The translations under genes and the position numbers were made by a program. DNA of 64,000 nucleotides, from the NCBI RefSeq assembly GCF_010509575.1, contig NZ_CP048437.1, positions 2,170,001-2,234,000 of the forward strand, read 5' to 3'. The stretch is from Faecalibacterium duncaniae (GTDB taxonomy: Bacteria > Bacillota > Clostridia > Oscillospirales > Ruminococcaceae). The notes below the pieces were generated by a model. The model was not told the origin of the DNA. It searched no databases and saw nothing but the letters and a program-made list of their open reading frames with translations. Shown in pieces: positions 15,886 through 22,086 of the stretch (its first letter is position 1; every line of letters starts with the position of its first letter).

Positions 15886-16640
15886 TGGGAGTGTTGATTA
15901 AAAATGAGTTTTACAAGTTGAAGCGGGAATGGTTTATGGTATTTCTTCTGCTGTTGTCGCTTCTTCCCATCATTACCGGCGGAGCAGGAGCAATTTTCAA
16001 CAGTAGCACAACATCACTTGCTGACCTGTTCTTCTTTATGAATAACCAGTTTTCCATGTTCTTCCCAATGGTGCTCTTCATTTTGATTGGTTCGCTGTTT
16101 TATCAGGAATACAAAAACAAAACTTACATCAACTGGATTACCTACGGGTTTTCAAAGAAGAAGCTCTTTCTATCGAAAGTTACTGTCAGCGTCGTTATCG
16201 GCATCTGTTTTGCGGCTGTCTTATTTATCGCATTTGGCCTATTGGTGGCGATACTCAATGGAGCTGGCAGGTTGACCGGCGGTATTTCCCTGTTCCTCAA
16301 GCTGGCAATCGGGTTTGGAATTGAAGCCGGTGTTGTCGTTTTTGTAACGACCTGTTTAGGGGCAATCGTTATCAATCTGAGCCGCAATATTATTGTAACA
16401 AGCGTTGTCGGAGTTATATATGGCTTTGTATCTTGCCTGTTCATCGGTTCAGAAAGAGGCTTTGTCATTCCGGGTAGCTTTGCATATCGTGTGTCTATGT
16501 TCTTCTCGGATAAATCCACTTACTATGAGGTGCCTATATCGGCCACCATTGGCGGATGTATTAGCATTGTATTTTGCTTTATTGTTCTGTTTCTGGTTGG
16601 ATTGATTGTCTTTTCTCATAAGAAAAAAATAGAAAATTAA
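15885..16640 (+). CDS. ABC-2 permease (LanE/BcrB-like)
   Basis: A 251-residue membrane protein with six predicted helices after an N-terminal LIKNEFYKLKREW, the usual opening of immunity-type ABC-2 permeases. It is coupled to the ATPase gene upstream. It ends with a basic SHKKKIEN tail. With the ATPase it should form a peptide exporter controlled by the tandem boxes at 14931. Confidence 0.86.
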   Translation: MGVLIKNEFYKLKREWFMVFLLLLSLLPIITGGAGAIFNSSTTSLADLFFFMNNQFSMFFPMVLFILIGSLFYQEYKNKTYINWITYGFSKKKLFLSKVTVSVVIGICFAAVLFIAFGLLVAILNGAGRLTGGISLFLKLAIGFGIEAGVVVFVTTCLGAIVINLSRNIIVTSVVGVIYGFVSCLFIGSERGFVIPGSFAYRVSMFFSDKSTYYEVPISATIGGCISIVFCFIVLFLVGLIVFSHKKKIEN

Positions 16641-16674
16641 CTGCCGGACGACGGCAAAAGAAAAAAAGCCGTCG

Positions 16675-16820
16675 TAACGGCTGGCATCCTGCTGCTGATC
16701 GCAGAAGTGATTTTTGCCATTCTCCAAGTATGGCTCTATACCGACCTTCTCTGGGCGGGCGCGTTTGGATGACTGATGGCAGCTCTGAACTTTCGGGATT
16801 CCAAAAACGACGGCGGCTAA
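16675..16820 (+). pseudogene. Small membrane protein fragment (repeat copy 2)
   Basis: The same two-helix protein as at 9993, but here the 5' end is replaced by unrelated sequence and a TGA at about 16770 (TGC in copy 1) interrupts the frame. The end LMAALNFRDSKNDGG is still readable to the stop at 16820. No start codon with a ribosome binding site is seen. Confidence 0.55.
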
Positions 16821-16924
16821 AGCACACGGCATCGTAGTGCACGGTCAATGCGGAAATGCGAGCTACACCCGATTTTCCATATCGAGTGATATAGATTTGG
16901 CTTTGGGGGAGGATTGTCTATTGT

Positions 16925-17356
16925 ATGCAAAAAATTGAAGTTGTTGTTCGCATCACGAAGGATCACTGCCCACCGCAAGAGCAGACGATTTTTGAATGGT
17001 TCGATTTGATGCGAAATCCCACAGACGCTCTGAGCCGTCCCGATCTGGAAATCAACTTGGAACACCACCGTGTTTTCAAACACGGAACAGAGGTGTACAT
17101 GAGTCGTTATGAATACGGTGTTTTGAGTTTGATGGCACAGCATCCGGGCAAACTGTTTACAAAGGAGCAGATCTTTGAAGCAGTCTGGCATAAGGACAGC
17201 GAAAGCTATTTGAGAGCCGTCACCAGCACGATCGGTCGAATCCGCCAGAAAATAGAGGATGACAAAGATCACCCCCGTTATATTAAAACGGTTTCCAACA
17301 TTGGATATCAATTTGTCCCATCATCGGAATTGGTGCGGTCGAATCGCAATCTGTAA
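16925..17356 (+). CDS. Stand-alone winged-helix regulator lacking a receiver
   Basis: A 143-residue protein. Residues about 40-135 form an OmpR/PhoB-type winged helix (YEYGVLSLMAQHPGKLFTKE, then the recognition helix in RAVTSTIGRIRQKI, and a closing wing IKTVSNIGYQFV). The N-terminal 40 residues are too short for a receiver domain and lack the phosphorylation aspartate. The family is common on Firmicute ICEs. It may bind constitutively or compete with the phosphorylated regulators of the cargo. A GGGGGAGG site lies 10 bases before the ATG. Confidence 0.8.
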   Translation: MQKIEVVVRITKDHCPPQEQTIFEWFDLMRNPTDALSRPDLEINLEHHRVFKHGTEVYMSRYEYGVLSLMAQHPGKLFTKEQIFEAVWHKDSESYLRAVTSTIGRIRQKIEDDKDHPRYIKTVSNIGYQFVPSSELVRSNRNL

Positions 17357-17358
17357 TA

Positions 17359-17405
17359 AAAGCCATACCGTAAGATCCTAGTAGGATTCTTCGGTATGGC
17401 TTTAT
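17359..17405 (+). terminator. Intrinsic terminator, repeat copy 2
   Basis: Same hairpin as at 10704: AAAGCCATACCG with CGGTATGGCTTT, directly after the regulator stop. Confidence 0.75.
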
Positions 17406-17435
17406 CGTTTTCTACGCTGTACGAAATCGGCATCC

Positions 17436-17465
17436 TTGCATAGATGACCAAGAATATTCTAAAAT
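17436..17465 (+). promoter_or_regulatory. Promoter of small ICE gene, copy 2
   Basis: TTGCAT (17436-17441), 18-base spacer, TAAAAT (17460-17465), followed by AGGAGGT before the start at 17495. Confidence 0.55.
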
Positions 17466-17494
17466 AGAGATGACTTAATTCAGGAGGTCAAACC

Positions 17495-17713
17495 ATGCAA
17501 ACATTTGAAGAAGTATTGACCCAATTCCATAGCTTTTTAGAGTCTGCGACCTATTTGGACGTTGTTCCATGCCGCTGGGGATATGTAAGGCTTTTCAATG
17601 AGGGCGACCCTATCAATTTCAATGCAATTCTTTGCCGCACACCACAAGAACTATATACGGCATTGGCAAATGATTTGGAAACAGAGATTCAGGTCAGCTT
17701 GGGAATCGACTGA
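17495..17713 (+). CDS. Small ICE protein of unknown function
   Basis: A 72-residue acidic protein (MQTFEEVLTQFHSFL at the start, QELYTALANDLETEIQ near the end) without recognisable domain, signal or membrane segment. It has its own promoter and AGGAGGT site. Its 5' half is duplicated at 10840. Similar short proteins recur next to the winged-helix gene in gut Firmicute elements, but I cannot name a function. Confidence 0.65.
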   Translation: MQTFEEVLTQFHSFLESATYLDVVPCRWGYVRLFNEGDPINFNAILCRTPQELYTALANDLETEIQVSLGID

Positions 17714-17800
17714 ATTGGTATAAAATTGGTTTGCTTTTGGGTTCGTTTTGGTATAGTGACTTTGAAAAATATGCTATACTGTACCACAAGCAAAACATTT

Positions 17801-18160
17801 TCAGGGATTTTCAATTTTACTGTAAAACTCTGTCAGGTGCTTTGCCAGTGTGCGGGTCGAGTCCATTAAGGTTTCCCGCACTGCTTCTGGACAGGAAAGA
17901 TAGATTCGATTGAACTCTTTTAACTCTATTTCCGTTTTGCCCATCCCCGGAGTAATCAGCGCATCAAGCGAAACCGGCAAAATACGAGCAATCGCCAAAA
18001 GAATTTCGTAAGATGGATTCATGCTGCCTTTTTCAATGTTGGCGATATGCTTCGTTGAAACATGGCAGCGTTCAGCAAGTTGTTCTTGTGTTAAACCTGC
18101 CAGCTTGCGCTCTTTGCGAACCTTTTCTCCAAGTACCTTCAAGTCAGAATTCGGCATCAT
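17801..18160 (-). CDS. Xre-family transcriptional regulator 2
   Basis: A 119-residue protein with a lambda-type helix-turn-helix at about residues 10-63 (VRKERKLAGLTQEQLAERCH, VSTKHIANIEKGSMNPS) and a helical C-terminal half (CPEAVRETLMDSTRTLAKHL). The GAGGTGAA site before the start fits. It is transcribed divergently from the leader that precedes the sigma-like gene, so it may control the backbone regulatory region of the element. Confidence 0.85.
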   Translation of the reverse strand: MMPNSDLKVLGEKVRKERKLAGLTQEQLAERCHVSTKHIANIEKGSMNPSYEILLAIARILPVSLDALITPGMGKTEIELKEFNRIYLSCPEAVRETLMDSTRTLAKHLTEFYSKIENP

Positions 18161-18310
18161 CGTTCACCTCAATAGTATTGTATCGTTCTGGTGAATGACG
18201 CGGTATAACCTTGTATTTCCTGTGAGCAGGAAGTATAATGCCGATTTTTGTATTTCCCGGTCGAGTTATAAAAAAACGGTAACTCGTCCGGGCGATTTCA
18301 CGCGCTATCC

Positions 18311-18349
18311 AATCACAGTTGCCGTTTGTGGAGGTAACTGTGATTTTTT
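18311..18349 (+). terminator. Leader terminator T1
   Basis: A 13-bp stem, AATCACAGTTGCC (18311-18323) with GGTAACTGTGATT (18333-18345), one G-T pair, followed by TTTT. Confidence 0.85.
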
Positions 18350-18460
18350 ATTGGGGTAACGCATCAAAAAAAGCCTGTCTGCTGCCGTAGACCAGAATGT
18401 CAACAAACCGGCACAATCGTTCCGTTTCACCGCCTATAATCATGCCGATGTGCAATGCTG

Positions 18461-18494
18461 CGCCAGCTTCCCGCCATGGGAGGCTGGCGTTTTT
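18461..18494 (+). terminator. Leader terminator T2
   Basis: A 12-bp stem, CGCCAGCTTCCC (18461-18472) with GGGAGGCTGGCG (18478-18489), and a TTTTT tail. Confidence 0.85.
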
Positions 18495-18574
18495 GCGCTT
18501 TTGGAGCCAAAGTGCCGCAGTCCACCGTTTCTCCTATGATATAGCAGCAAACTTTATATTTGGGAGGGAAAGTC

Positions 18575-18739
18575 ATGCTTGATCATAAGAAGAAAGCAAT
18601 TACGGAACACTGGCAGTTTTGCCCCAAGTGCAACTTAAAACTTTATCGAATGACCGCCGACTGCACTGGATTCATCCATATAAAATGCTGGCGTTGCCGG
18701 AAAATGTTATGGCTCGACCTTTCCATTCGGGCCAAGTAA
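18575..18739 (+). CDS. Cys-rich small protein (Cys-rich KTR-like)
   Basis: A 54-residue protein opening MLDHKKKAITEHWQFCPKC. Two CxxC knuckles, CPKC (C16, C19) and CWRC (C38, C41), should bind one zinc ion. A GGGAGGG site lies 9 bases upstream. Short proteins of this pattern, annotated as cysteine-rich KTR domain proteins, are found in Tn916/Tn1549-like elements. The role is unknown; nucleic acid binding, as in the Com protein of phage Mu, is one possibility. It lies between terminators T2 and T3. Confidence 0.6.
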   Translation: MLDHKKKAITEHWQFCPKCNLKLYRMTADCTGFIHIKCWRCRKMLWLDLSIRAK

Positions 18740-18847
18740 ACATCAGATTTATAAAACAATCGGGTGCACTGCACTCTGAATATGGACTGTTAGCACCGAG
18801 CAACGGGCCATTGCCATAAGGCAATGTATGAAACGTAGCACCAAATG

Positions 18848-18911
18848 GCCGGGCAGCAGCTTGACTGAAAGATCTCCAATCTTTCGGTCGGCTGTTGTCC
18901 GGCTATTTTTT
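18848..18911 (+). terminator. Leader terminator T3 (very long stem)
   Basis: About 24 bp of pairing between 18848-18872 and 18880-18903, starting GCCGGGCAGCAGC and ending TTGTCCGGC, with few mismatches, followed by TATTTTTTAT. It is among the strongest terminators in the window. Confidence 0.9.
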
Positions 18912-18925
18912 ATAGCTTCAGATGG

Positions 18926-18953
18926 CCTGCTCCCGAAAAGGAGCAGGTTTTAT
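18926..18953 (+). terminator. Leader terminator T4
   Basis: CCTGCTCC (18926-18933), loop CGAAAA, GGAGCAGG (18940-18947), then TTTTAT. Confidence 0.75.
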
Positions 18954-19051
18954 GTTTGCCCTCTTTTCATGGCTGCCCCAGATGGCGAAATATCCGTAGC
19001 GTTTCCAAATTTTCGACATTTCACGTTTTATCGAAAATTTGGAGGTTACAC

Positions 19052-19540
19052 ATGGGCTTTAATTATGGTTTGGAAAAGAAGAACTTTGACCGTCAGTGGG
19101 CTATCATGCGCAAGCAGTATGAGGACGCTGGCATGAGCATCGAAGCGATTCAGGCAATGTATGAGTATGACTGGTCTGTTTTCAATGCTGCGCGTTCTTA
19201 CCAGAACCACACACAGGAAATCGCTGCCCCGTCCTTTGAGCAGGGTGAAGAAGCCTACTCGCCCCTTATGAACAAGTATCAGGAAGCCATTTCTATTACC
19301 GAACACTACCGTGAAACCAAGAGCCGCTTCACATGGATCGGCGAGATTGAGGACGAGCGGCTGCTGTCTGCGCTTGAAAATTTGTCGGATGCAGATCTTG
19401 AGCTGATTACTCTATACGCCTATGAAGAATATGACACCGTTGAAATTTCTAAAGTATTTGGCACAACAAAGCAGAATATTAGTAAGAAAATCCGCAGAAT
19501 CACTAATTTTATCAAAAACTTTCAAATTAAGGTTGTCTGA
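19052..19540 (+). CDS. Sigma-70-like factor of ICE
   Basis: A 162-residue protein whose last 60 residues form a sigma region 4-like helix-turn-helix (LSDADLELITLYAYEEYDTV, then EISKVFGTTKQNISKKIRRI). The N-terminal part is helical and does not show a clear region 2. The ATG at 19052 follows GGAGG by about 6 bases. Similar proteins in Tn916-like elements regulate excision and transfer genes. Its leader suggests expression only when transcription reads through several terminators. Confidence 0.75.
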   Translation: MGFNYGLEKKNFDRQWAIMRKQYEDAGMSIEAIQAMYEYDWSVFNAARSYQNHTQEIAAPSFEQGEEAYSPLMNKYQEAISITEHYRETKSRFTWIGEIEDERLLSALENLSDADLELITLYAYEEYDTVEISKVFGTTKQNISKKIRRITNFIKNFQIKVV

Positions 19541-19904
19541 AAGGCGTTTTCGATGCCTACCAAGTGAGAGGACAATTCACCAGATGGCGAAAGCCACTGA
19601 GCGAAATGTCTGCACTCATGTTCTTTGAAAACTGAATAGTTCCGTTATCTGGTACTCCGATAATGATACTTCCGTAATTCGCGGCCCGGTCACAAAGCAG
19701 ACGGGGTGGCTGAAATGCCAATGAAGCGGTACAAGTCCGCTGCCAGATGTTTATGCCCCACTCGCAGGGAGCCGAGGGCGAATATGCGAGACCTTAACTT
19801 ATTAAATCAGGCGTGGCCGAATGCTTTTTTCGGTCTTCGTCCACGTCTGTTCTTTTTACTTATTCCATATATCCACATTTTCGTCCTACATAATAGGAGG
19901 CTTT
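19541..19904 (+). other. Long untranslated region containing structured RNA
   Basis: About 360 bases without a supported gene between the sigma-like factor and the CxxC protein. It holds the multi-helix RNA candidate at 19703-19790 and a weaker GGCCGAA/TTCGGTC hairpin at about 19815-19840. A GGAGG site for the next gene closes it. Confidence 0.6.
19703..19790 (+). ncRNA. Candidate structured RNA of unknown class
   Basis: Three nested helices can be drawn by eye: GGGG (19703-19706) with CCCC (19756-19759), TGGC (19707-19710) with GCCA (19742-19745), and AGCGG (19725-19729) with CCGCT (19737-19741) around a TACAAGT loop. An adjoining hairpin CTCGCA (19761-19766) with TGCGAG (19785-19790) follows. 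The intervening single strands are purine-rich and look conserved in style. I do not recognise a known riboswitch, tRNA or group I/II core. It could be a cis leader for the CxxC-toxin operon or a trans-acting RNA. Confidence 0.5.
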
Positions 19905-20132
19905 ATGAACGAAAACGACCGTACCACCTTAGAGCAAGCGATCTACGAGGAAATGGAACTGACCCCGGAGATGATTCGGTCCATCCGCACGCTCTGCGGT
20001 GTCTGCCTTTGTAGTTTTGTAGAATCCAAGGCGTTCAAAATCGCCATTGTTCCCAGCGCAGACCGGAGCATGGACACTTGCACTGTCTGCCAGACCCGGC
20101 GCGGTCATGACTACGTTGTGATGAACCGCTGA
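19905..20132 (+). CDS. Small CxxC protein of ICE
   Basis: A 75-residue protein with an acidic helical N-terminus (LEQAIYEEMELTPEMIRSIR) and cysteines at C31, C34, C36 and C59, C62 (CGVCLC and CTVC), possibly a zinc site. AGGAGG lies 7 bases upstream of ATG 19905. It is the first gene after the structured RNA and lies 68 bases before the toxin-like gene, probably in one transcript. No family recognised. Confidence 0.65.
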   Translation: MNENDRTTLEQAIYEEMELTPEMIRSIRTLCGVCLCSFVESKAFKIAIVPSADRSMDTCTVCQTRRGHDYVVMNR

Positions 20133-20200
20133 ACAAACACACCGCCCACTGCCAAGTAGGTGCAGCGGGCGGTGTACATATTGCAAAAGGAGGACAGCTA

Positions 20201-20875
20201 TTGATTCAAAACTGGAAATTCCAGCGTGGAGACATTTTCTTCACCCGTTTCGACAACGCCATCGGTTCAGAGCAAAGCGGGAATCGTCCGGCAGTCGTTC
20301 TCCAGAACGATGTGGGAAATTTTTACTCGCCCACGCTGATCGTGGCCACATTGACAAGCAAGGCGGCAAAAAAGTATACCCAGCCGACCCACTGCCTGCT
20401 GGTGAACGAGTTTCTCTCCGTTCCGTCCATCGTTCAGGCAGAGCAGATTTTTACCGTAGACAAGAGCAGGGTTCTGAAATATCTCGGACACCTCACCCCG
20501 GAAGAAATGAGCCGGGTGGATGATGCGGTCCGTGCCAGCCTTGCCCTGAACCCGATGGGGAGTATTCAGCGGCTTCCGCCCATCATCCGTTCTACGGCGG
20601 CTTACGCGCCGCCTGAGGTGGTTGACGGTAAGCCGCCCCTCTATCCCTACACGCCCATCAAATCGTCCTTTGAGGATGCTGGGAGTGTCGAGGACATGAT
20701 GCTGTACACCGAACTGGAAGCTGCGGTACACGCAATGATCCAGCGACTGGAATACAGCTTCACATTCAACCCAAGTCTGCTCACCATCCCGAAGCGTAAG
20801 CAGCAGGTTGCTGAAATCCTGAAAGAAGCCGAAACGTACATCTGGAGAATCAAGGAGGAAATGCGATGCGCCTGA
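20201..20875 (+). CDS. MazF/PemK-type toxin with C-terminal extension
   Basis: A 224-residue protein starting at TTG 20201 behind AAAGGAGG. Residues about 8-115 follow the MazF/EndoA pattern closely: RGDIFF, then IGSEQSGNRPAVVLQNDVGN, SPTLIVATLTS, and an EQIFTVDKSRV segment leading to LTPEEMSRVDDAV. The arginine and threonine that form the MazF active site are present (NRP, ATLTS). MazF enzymes cut mRNA at short sequences. The extra about 105 residues are a proline-rich linker and a helical C-terminal region, not found in EndoA. No MazE/PemI-like antitoxin precedes it. It overlaps the next gene by 10 bases. Confidence 0.82.
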   Translation: MIQNWKFQRGDIFFTRFDNAIGSEQSGNRPAVVLQNDVGNFYSPTLIVATLTSKAAKKYTQPTHCLLVNEFLSVPSIVQAEQIFTVDKSRVLKYLGHLTPEEMSRVDDAVRASLALNPMGSIQRLPPIIRSTAAYAPPEVVDGKPPLYPYTPIKSSFEDAGSVEDMMLYTELEAAVHAMIQRLEYSFTFNPSLLTIPKRKQQVAEILKEAETYIWRIKEEMRCA

Positions 20876-21678
20876 AAGACAACACCAATCCCTTCATCCA
20901 TGTCAACCCGCCGTACCAGCTCATGGTCATCCACAGCAGCAAGCTGGTCTACCCCCGCGAACTGTATCAGCGCGGTGTGGAGCGCAAGCGTGTGGAACTG
21001 ATTGCCGCCCACTTCAACGAATATGTGGCAAATGAGCCGAAGGTCAGTTTCCGCAACGGTCAGTTCATCGTAACGGATGGGCAGCACACCATCGAGGGGC
21101 GCATCCTCCGCAACGGCGGCAAAGATCTGCCGATTCTCTGCAAGGTGTACACAGGCATGACCGTGGAGCAGGAAGCCCTGCTCTTTGCCGAGCAGAACGG
21201 CTTCTCTGCGCCGCTGACGGCAGGCATCAAGCTCCGTGCCAAGGTGGTGGGCGGCGATGCCATCTCCAAAGCCTTTCTCGCAGCCACCAACCGGGTGGGA
21301 TTGAGCCTCAATTATGACAGCCAGCAGCTGACCGATTACCGCATCGGCTGCGTTGGTACGGCTTTCCGGCTCTACAAGCAGATGGGCGAACCGCTCTACT
21401 GTGAAACGATGCGGCTGATCGTGGCAGCATGGGAGGGCAAGCCCGATTCGTTCCGGGCATCTGTTCTGAAAGGCATGATGCACTTTGTGGAGCTGTACCA
21501 CGGCGAGTTCAGTGAAGAACGGCTGCTCCGTGCGCTGCGCAACATCCACCCGGTCGATATTTACCGCATCGGGCAGGACGACCCCGCAAAGCTGCGCGGA
21601 TGGAAAAAATACGTTTTTCCCATCTACACCGCCTACAACGGCAAGTGCAGAAAAGACGCACTGCCGATGAAATTCTGA
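20866..21678 (+). CDS. ParB/sulfiredoxin-fold protein (DUF6551-like)
   Basis: A 270-residue protein. The N-terminal part shows the ParB-like pattern of a conserved strand, spacer and GQ motif (FIVTDGQHTIEGRILRNG, about residues 64-82), followed by a helical region. It most resembles the family annotated DUF6551 on Firmicute elements. The start lies inside the toxin-like gene, so the two are translationally coupled. It might bind DNA near the attachment site, or neutralise the upstream enzyme; neither can be decided from sequence. Confidence 0.65.
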   Translation: MRLKDNTNPFIHVNPPYQLMVIHSSKLVYPRELYQRGVERKRVELIAAHFNEYVANEPKVSFRNGQFIVTDGQHTIEGRILRNGGKDLPILCKVYTGMTVEQEALLFAEQNGFSAPLTAGIKLRAKVVGGDAISKAFLAATNRVGLSLNYDSQQLTDYRIGCVGTAFRLYKQMGEPLYCETMRLIVAAWEGKPDSFRASVLKGMMHFVELYHGEFSEERLLRALRNIHPVDIYRIGQDDPAKLRGWKKYVFPIYTAYNGKCRKDALPMKF

Positions 21679-21704
21679 CATTTTCAGGCATACCTCCCAT
21701 ATAC

Positions 21705-21740
21705 ACAAGGGGCATCCGCAAACCGCAGATGCCCCTTGTT
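21705..21740 (+). terminator. Hairpin after DUF6551-like gene
   Basis: A perfect 12-bp stem, ACAAGGGGCATC (21705-21716) with GATGCCCCTTGT (21728-21739). The T tract is weak, so termination may be partial. Confidence 0.6.
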
Positions 21741-21810
21741 ACACATCAAAGCGCAATATATAGTGTTCCTGTATTCGTTTAACACAACATATAGAGAAAA
21801 GAGGTATTCT

Positions 21811-22011
21811 ATGCGCTCTCAGTTCACTTCGTATGAGCAGCTTCCCATCACCCTGACAGCCGATCATGTTGCTGCTGCGCTGGGCATCTCCCGCGCCAAC
21901 GCTTACATCCTGCTCCGTTCCGATGGCTTTCCCACGCTCCACATCGGTAAGCGGATGGTCGTACCCAAAGACCGTTTTCTTCAGTGGATCACGGACAGCG
22001 TAAATGGCTGA
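21811..22011 (+). CDS. xis: Excisionase-like HTH protein (Xis)
   Basis: A 66-residue protein with one winged helix of the excisionase type (TLTADHVAAALGISRANAYI, then a GFPTLHIGKRMVVPKDRF wing). It lies 75 bases upstream of the integrase gene, the classic xis-int order. It should bend attachment-site DNA and tip recombination toward excision. Confidence 0.85.
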   Translation: MRSQFTSYEQLPITLTADHVAAALGISRANAYILLRSDGFPTLHIGKRMVVPKDRFLQWITDSVNG

Positions 22012-22021
22012 TTTGACATCC

Positions 22022-22050
22022 TTGATTCAAGAGGTTTCTTTTTCTATACT
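22022..22050 (+). promoter_or_regulatory. Promoter of integrase gene
   Basis: TTGATT (22022-22027), 17-base spacer, TATACT (22045-22050), followed by AAGGAGG before the start at 22087. It allows int to be expressed apart from xis. Confidence 0.6.
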
Positions 22051-22086
22051 ATTCCCGAAACGACTTGACATCAGGAAGGAGGCAAT

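Larger units (their letters stand above)
16675..17611 (+). repeat. Large direct repeat, copy 2
   Basis: Counterpart of 10021-10956, offset 6,654-6,655 bases. Here the regulator gene and the small ICE gene are intact, while the membrane-protein fragment is broken. The continuation past 17611 keeps the small gene open, so copy 2 looks like the ancestral arrangement at its right side. Confidence 0.9.
18161..18574. other. Noncoding leader with two intrinsic terminators
   Basis: Between the Xre gene and the Cys-rich protein I find no supported gene. The stretch contains two strong plus-strand terminators (listed separately), a GTAACTC/GAGTTA-type hairpin near 18250-18290 and AT-rich sequence that should include the divergent promoters. 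Confidence 0.6.
18740..19051 (+). promoter_or_regulatory. Attenuator-type leader of the sigma-like gene
   Basis: A gene-free leader with terminators T3 and T4 in series and then a perfect 12-bp inverted repeat, CCAAATTTTCGA (19005-19016) and TCGAAAATTTGG (19031-19042). The last two bases of the repeat are the first two of the GGAGG ribosome binding site. Read-through would therefore have to pass two more terminators, and translation would depend on opening the hairpin. Alternatively the repeat is an operator. Confidence 0.6.

Noticed and set aside
19541..19904. Group I or group II intron, or tRNA-like gene
   Set aside because: No intron boundary, catalytic core or open cloverleaf can be drawn; only local nested helices are supported, so it is listed as an RNA candidate of unknown class.
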